Under the pieces are notes generated by a model. It did not search any database, had not been told where the DNA came from, and saw nothing but the letters and a program-made list of their open reading frames with translations. Below, piece by piece: positions 29,362 through 31,937 of a stretch of 31,937 bases of DNA. The translations under genes were made by a program, and so were the position numbers. The DNA is taken from contig CAJTXU010000032.1 in the NCBI GenBank assembly GCA_910584125.1, positions 1-31,937 of the forward strand, written 5' to 3'. Each line of letters starts with the position of its first letter. The first letter of the stretch is position 1. This DNA comes from an uncultured Muribaculaceae bacterium. Its GTDB lineage: Bacteria > Bacteroidota > Bacteroidia > Bacteroidales > Muribaculaceae.

Positions 29362-31761
29362 TTATTTAATTGCTATTTGTCTTGTGGAGGCAACAGTTCC
29401 ATTAACTTCCAGTCCCACTATATAGACTCCTGGAATAGGACAATCAAAAATGGATGTGTTTTGACCAGCCTTGTTTATCTTTTTCGAATCGATTTTATTT
29501 CCGTATATGTCCAGTATTAATACGGAGCTTGAATATGAATCCGTTTCCGTTAAGACGTTTATAACAGCTGTGTCAGTTGTAATATTCGTTATCATATTAT
29601 TTGAGGATTTTGTCTGCGAATATACATCGATACCGCTATTCTCGATTATTCTATTCGAATCTGAATCAATGATCTTTATATTTGAATTGATTTGTTGTAA
29701 TTCTAATACCAATGGAACATATCCATATTTGGTTATGCAGATAGATAGTGGTTGATGAGACGCATCCTCCTCCGTGATGATTATTTTTGAATCATCCGTG
29801 TATTTGTGGTATACAGATCTACCGCTATCTTTAGTGCTCATTATACAGACATCGCAGTTGCCGTCAGGGAAGGTTAGTATCAAGTTGTTCTCTTTAGTAG
29901 TATACTTTGGGATGGATAATTTCTTAGGTGTGTGTATATATATCGGCATCTCGGGATCGCCTATTGGATTCCATGAAAATTGCAACCATCTATATGCATT
30001 ATATATGTCGGAAGATCCTTGCATTGAATATTTGGCATTATTCACTAATTTCCCCAATCGTTTGTCTCCTTGTGTTGAAGAAAATAAACTTTTATAAAAA
30101 TATGATTCATATAACATGGATGGTCCCAATGCAACTTCATATGCACCCCATCCATACCTTGAAGAGCCTAGGTATCCAATAATGCCGCTATTGGGGTTGC
30201 GAATTAAACATTCGCTCAGACAGGGCTCGACGTCGAATCTATTTGTATAGCATGCATTTGTTGATAAAATGGAATATCCTCGGTTTGTTTGCGATGACGC
30301 ATGGGAATTTTGGTAATAGCTGTTTTCCAATTGAAATAAGGATGATCCTCCATGTGCTGTTATTTCTAAAAACATATATCCGTCGGCTATCAGATTGAAT
30401 AAGTTCTGACCAGTTACATCAAATGATTCACAACCTTGAAAGTCGGTGAAACAATCATAAAAGCGATCTCGGCCGCCACTCCAGTAGGGTTCTATTGAAC
30501 TTGAATACAACAATTCAGTTTGCAAATAGCCATCAGTTGCTGTTGATGACTCAGTCGGAAAGCCGAAAAGTTTCACACCGGTCATTAATATGTTTTCATT
30601 CCAGATTGAATTCTTTTTTGGGAATTCATAATTTAACTGTCTTGATACGAATGCCTTTGCGTCGAAATTAGTTCGAAGGGGAATTCTGCTTGTGGCAATA
30701 TTGGAATTCATATTGATATTATCATCAAGTTCTCCATATATGCCATTTTGGTTGTAATCCCAATTAAAATCCCCGTCAAAGCATGAATAATAAAGATCAG
30801 TTGGGATATTATTGTCTATGTAATATTGGAATTTGCCATTTGAATCCATACCCTTATATACTTGTCCATAGCATCCGCGAACTGGGACTATGGAATCGTC
30901 ACCTCCTAACAAAACATACTTCAACCCATTATTCTTATAATAAGAATAGAGACATCTTTTGATTTTTTCTTGTAAATCGCTACCTGAATAATTTTTGTCA
31001 ATGTGTTCTGTTGTAATGATTATGCTTTTGATTCCCTTCTTTGTTTTCCACTCTGCTAATGGTTTGAAACTGTCTTTTAAGGAATCAGCCGTAATTACAA
31101 TATATTCCACTGCGTTAAGTGTGAATTCATCTTCTTTTTCGTAGATGTCTGAATTCGTTTGCATAAGTTCATTACTGTTTACAATGAAATTCAATATTGA
31201 CTTATCACAGACATCTGCTAAATTCAAGTAGCTTTCCAAGTTCTCTGTCTCGCTGTAGCTGAGGTTGAGGTTGCATCTTGTGGCTAAATACAGTTTCCTT
31301 GAGTTCACATTATAGATGAAAGGTGTGACCTTGAAGTTCAATATAGAATAGTCTTTGAATTTACTGATATTTGAAAGACTGCACTGAATAGTTATATCCC
31401 TCTCGCGCAATTTTTTGAATTTAGGAACAGAGGGAATCTCATTTGTTGGAAAAGCCGGAAGATTTTCTGCCAATGAAACGTTCTCAGCAATCAGCACACT
31501 ATCTATTGCTTCTATAGTGTATGTTGGATTTGCAACACCTCCGTTTAGCAAAACCATGTTTGAATAGCTCGGAATAAAAGGAGCGTTTGGAGAATCGGAG
31601 AAAATAGCATTACTGCTATTGGTTGTTACTGAGATAACGTTCTCCATTACTTCGTTTGTTTCTACTGTTTCTTTATCAAAGTATAATTGATATACTTTGT
31701 CTGTGGCGTTACCTGCGTAAGCAGTACAGATAAACAGTAGAATTAAAAATATTATTCTCAT
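29362..31761 (-). CDS. Gingipain-like cysteine protease (peptidase family C25) with T9SS sorting domain
   Basis: A 799-residue secreted protease. After the signal peptide (MRIIFLILLFICTAYA) is a propeptide-like region to about 210. The C25 domain follows: VEYIVITADSLKDSFKPLAE, then YVLLGGDDSIVPVRG (282-296), the catalytic His470 in LEITAHGG and Cys504 in LSTNACYT, with GYLGSSRYGWG after it. An Ig-like region follows, and the last ~70 residues (SSVLILDIYGNKIDSKKINK, then PGVYIVGLEVNG) form a T9SS type A sorting domain. Both catalytic residues are kept, so it is probably active; the specificity is unknown. The coding sequence is strikingly AT-rich against its neighbours, suggesting transfer. 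A strong promoter is at 31789-31820. Confidence 0.85.
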   Translation of the reverse strand: MRIIFLILLFICTAYAGNATDKVYQLYFDKETVETNEVMENVISVTTNSSNAIFSDSPNAPFIPSYSNMVLLNGGVANPTYTIEAIDSVLIAENVSLAENLPAFPTNEIPSVPKFKKLRERDITIQCSLSNISKFKDYSILNFKVTPFIYNVNSRKLYLATRCNLNLSYSETENLESYLNLADVCDKSILNFIVNSNELMQTNSDIYEKEDEFTLNAVEYIVITADSLKDSFKPLAEWKTKKGIKSIIITTEHIDKNYSGSDLQEKIKRCLYSYYKNNGLKYVLLGGDDSIVPVRGCYGQVYKGMDSNGKFQYYIDNNIPTDLYYSCFDGDFNWDYNQNGIYGELDDNINMNSNIATSRIPLRTNFDAKAFVSRQLNYEFPKKNSIWNENILMTGVKLFGFPTESSTATDGYLQTELLYSSSIEPYWSGGRDRFYDCFTDFQGCESFDVTGQNLFNLIADGYMFLEITAHGGSSLFQLENSYYQNSHASSQTNRGYSILSTNACYTNRFDVEPCLSECLIRNPNSGIIGYLGSSRYGWGAYEVALGPSMLYESYFYKSLFSSTQGDKRLGKLVNNAKYSMQGSSDIYNAYRWLQFSWNPIGDPEMPIYIHTPKKLSIPKYTTKENNLILTFPDGNCDVCIMSTKDSGRSVYHKYTDDSKIIITEEDASHQPLSICITKYGYVPLVLELQQINSNIKIIDSDSNRIIENSGIDVYSQTKSSNNMITNITTDTAVINVLTETDSYSSSVLILDIYGNKIDSKKINKAGQNTSIFDCPIPGVYIVGLEVNGTVASTRQIAIK

Positions 31762-31788
31762 GAGTTAAATTTTTTGGTTAATCTGTGG

Positions 31789-31835
31789 CAAAGGTAAACA
31801 AAATTTCTAAAATATGCAAAAAAATATTTTAGAAA
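31789..31835 (-). promoter_or_regulatory. Promoter and candidate operator of the C25 protease gene
   Basis: On the minus strand TTTG (31820-31817), 20 bases, then TACCTTTG (31796-31789) is a near-ideal Bacteroidetes promoter about 28 bases upstream of the ATG. A perfect 12-base inverted repeat (TTTCTAAAATAT 31804-31815, complement 31824-31835) brackets the TTTG element, so a dimeric regulator bound there would compete with RNA polymerase. Confidence 0.6.
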
Positions 31836-31937
31836 ATAATAAAAACTAATTCTCTGAAAAATTATGGTCGCTTGTTTTATAGTATAATACTCCCCGAATT
31901 TCAGACAGACACAATTATGGCGGTATGACGAAAAATC

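Noticed and set aside
1323..31761. A functional link between the deiminase and the gingipain-like protease, as in Porphyromonas gingivalis where PPAD modifies arginines exposed by gingipains
   Set aside because: The deiminase here has no signal peptide or T9SS tail, lies about 27 kb away in a mobile element, and looks cytoplasmic. Co-occurrence alone is not evidence.

Overview
The window looks like a chromosomal stretch from a Bacteroidales bacterium, most likely a GC-rich gut lineage such as Muribaculaceae. The evidence is the repeated use of Bacteroidetes-type promoters (TTTG, about 19-20 bases, then TAnnTTTG), Bacteroidetes families (DUF3853, DUF4230, DUF5715, DUF6377, MobV mobilization genes), a gingipain-like protease with a type IX secretion (T9SS) sorting tail, and Bacteroidetes-style RmlB and Obg. 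The family assignment is inference.

Bases 1-5.9 kb hold a small mobilizable element. It has a tyrosine integrase with a decayed 5' end, two AT-rich cargo genes (an agmatine/peptidylarginine deiminase-family enzyme and a small exported protein), a MobV relaxase, an oriT-like region rich in inverted repeats, a RecA-like ATPase of the RepA type and a DUF3853 helix-turn-helix protein. It abuts a tRNA-Ser(GCU) gene.

Bases 6.1-17 kb are GC-rich core genes, mostly on the minus strand: a PlsC-type acyltransferase, obgE, a WYL-domain regulator, a probable structured RNA that may be the 6S-like RNA of Bacteroidales, rfbB/rmlB, a porin-like barrel, a small lipoprotein coupled to rsmA, two coupled FKBP peptidyl-prolyl isomerases, a DUF5715/M15-like lipoprotein, and on the plus strand an unusual HAD-phosphatase/3-dehydroquinate synthase fusion. 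A ~190-base fold-back element with near-perfect terminal inverted repeats sits between rsmA and the FKBP genes.

Bases 17-25.7 kb are on the plus strand: a TPR/transmembrane/DUF6377 regulator, two translationally coupled GH3 beta-glucosidases (the second BglX-like), a YbjN-like protein and two DUF4230 proteins. The regulator and glycosidases make a small glycan-use unit without SusC/SusD.

Bases 26-31.9 kb are on the minus strand: a mini-protein resembling the tail of an SPFH/band-7 protein, then a secreted-protein cluster headed by an AT-rich gingipain-like C25 protease. The cluster also has a duplicated-domain exported protein, a small exported protein whose start codon lies in a 28-base perfect palindrome, and a lipoprotein with a calcium-binding-like loop.

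Several families of short AT-rich dispersed repeats occupy the intergenic spaces and in places overlap stop codons. No CRISPR array, rRNA operon or classical phage-defence cassette was seen. The best candidates for something little described are the fold-back element, the HAD-AroB fusion, the mini-SPFH protein and the C25 cluster.
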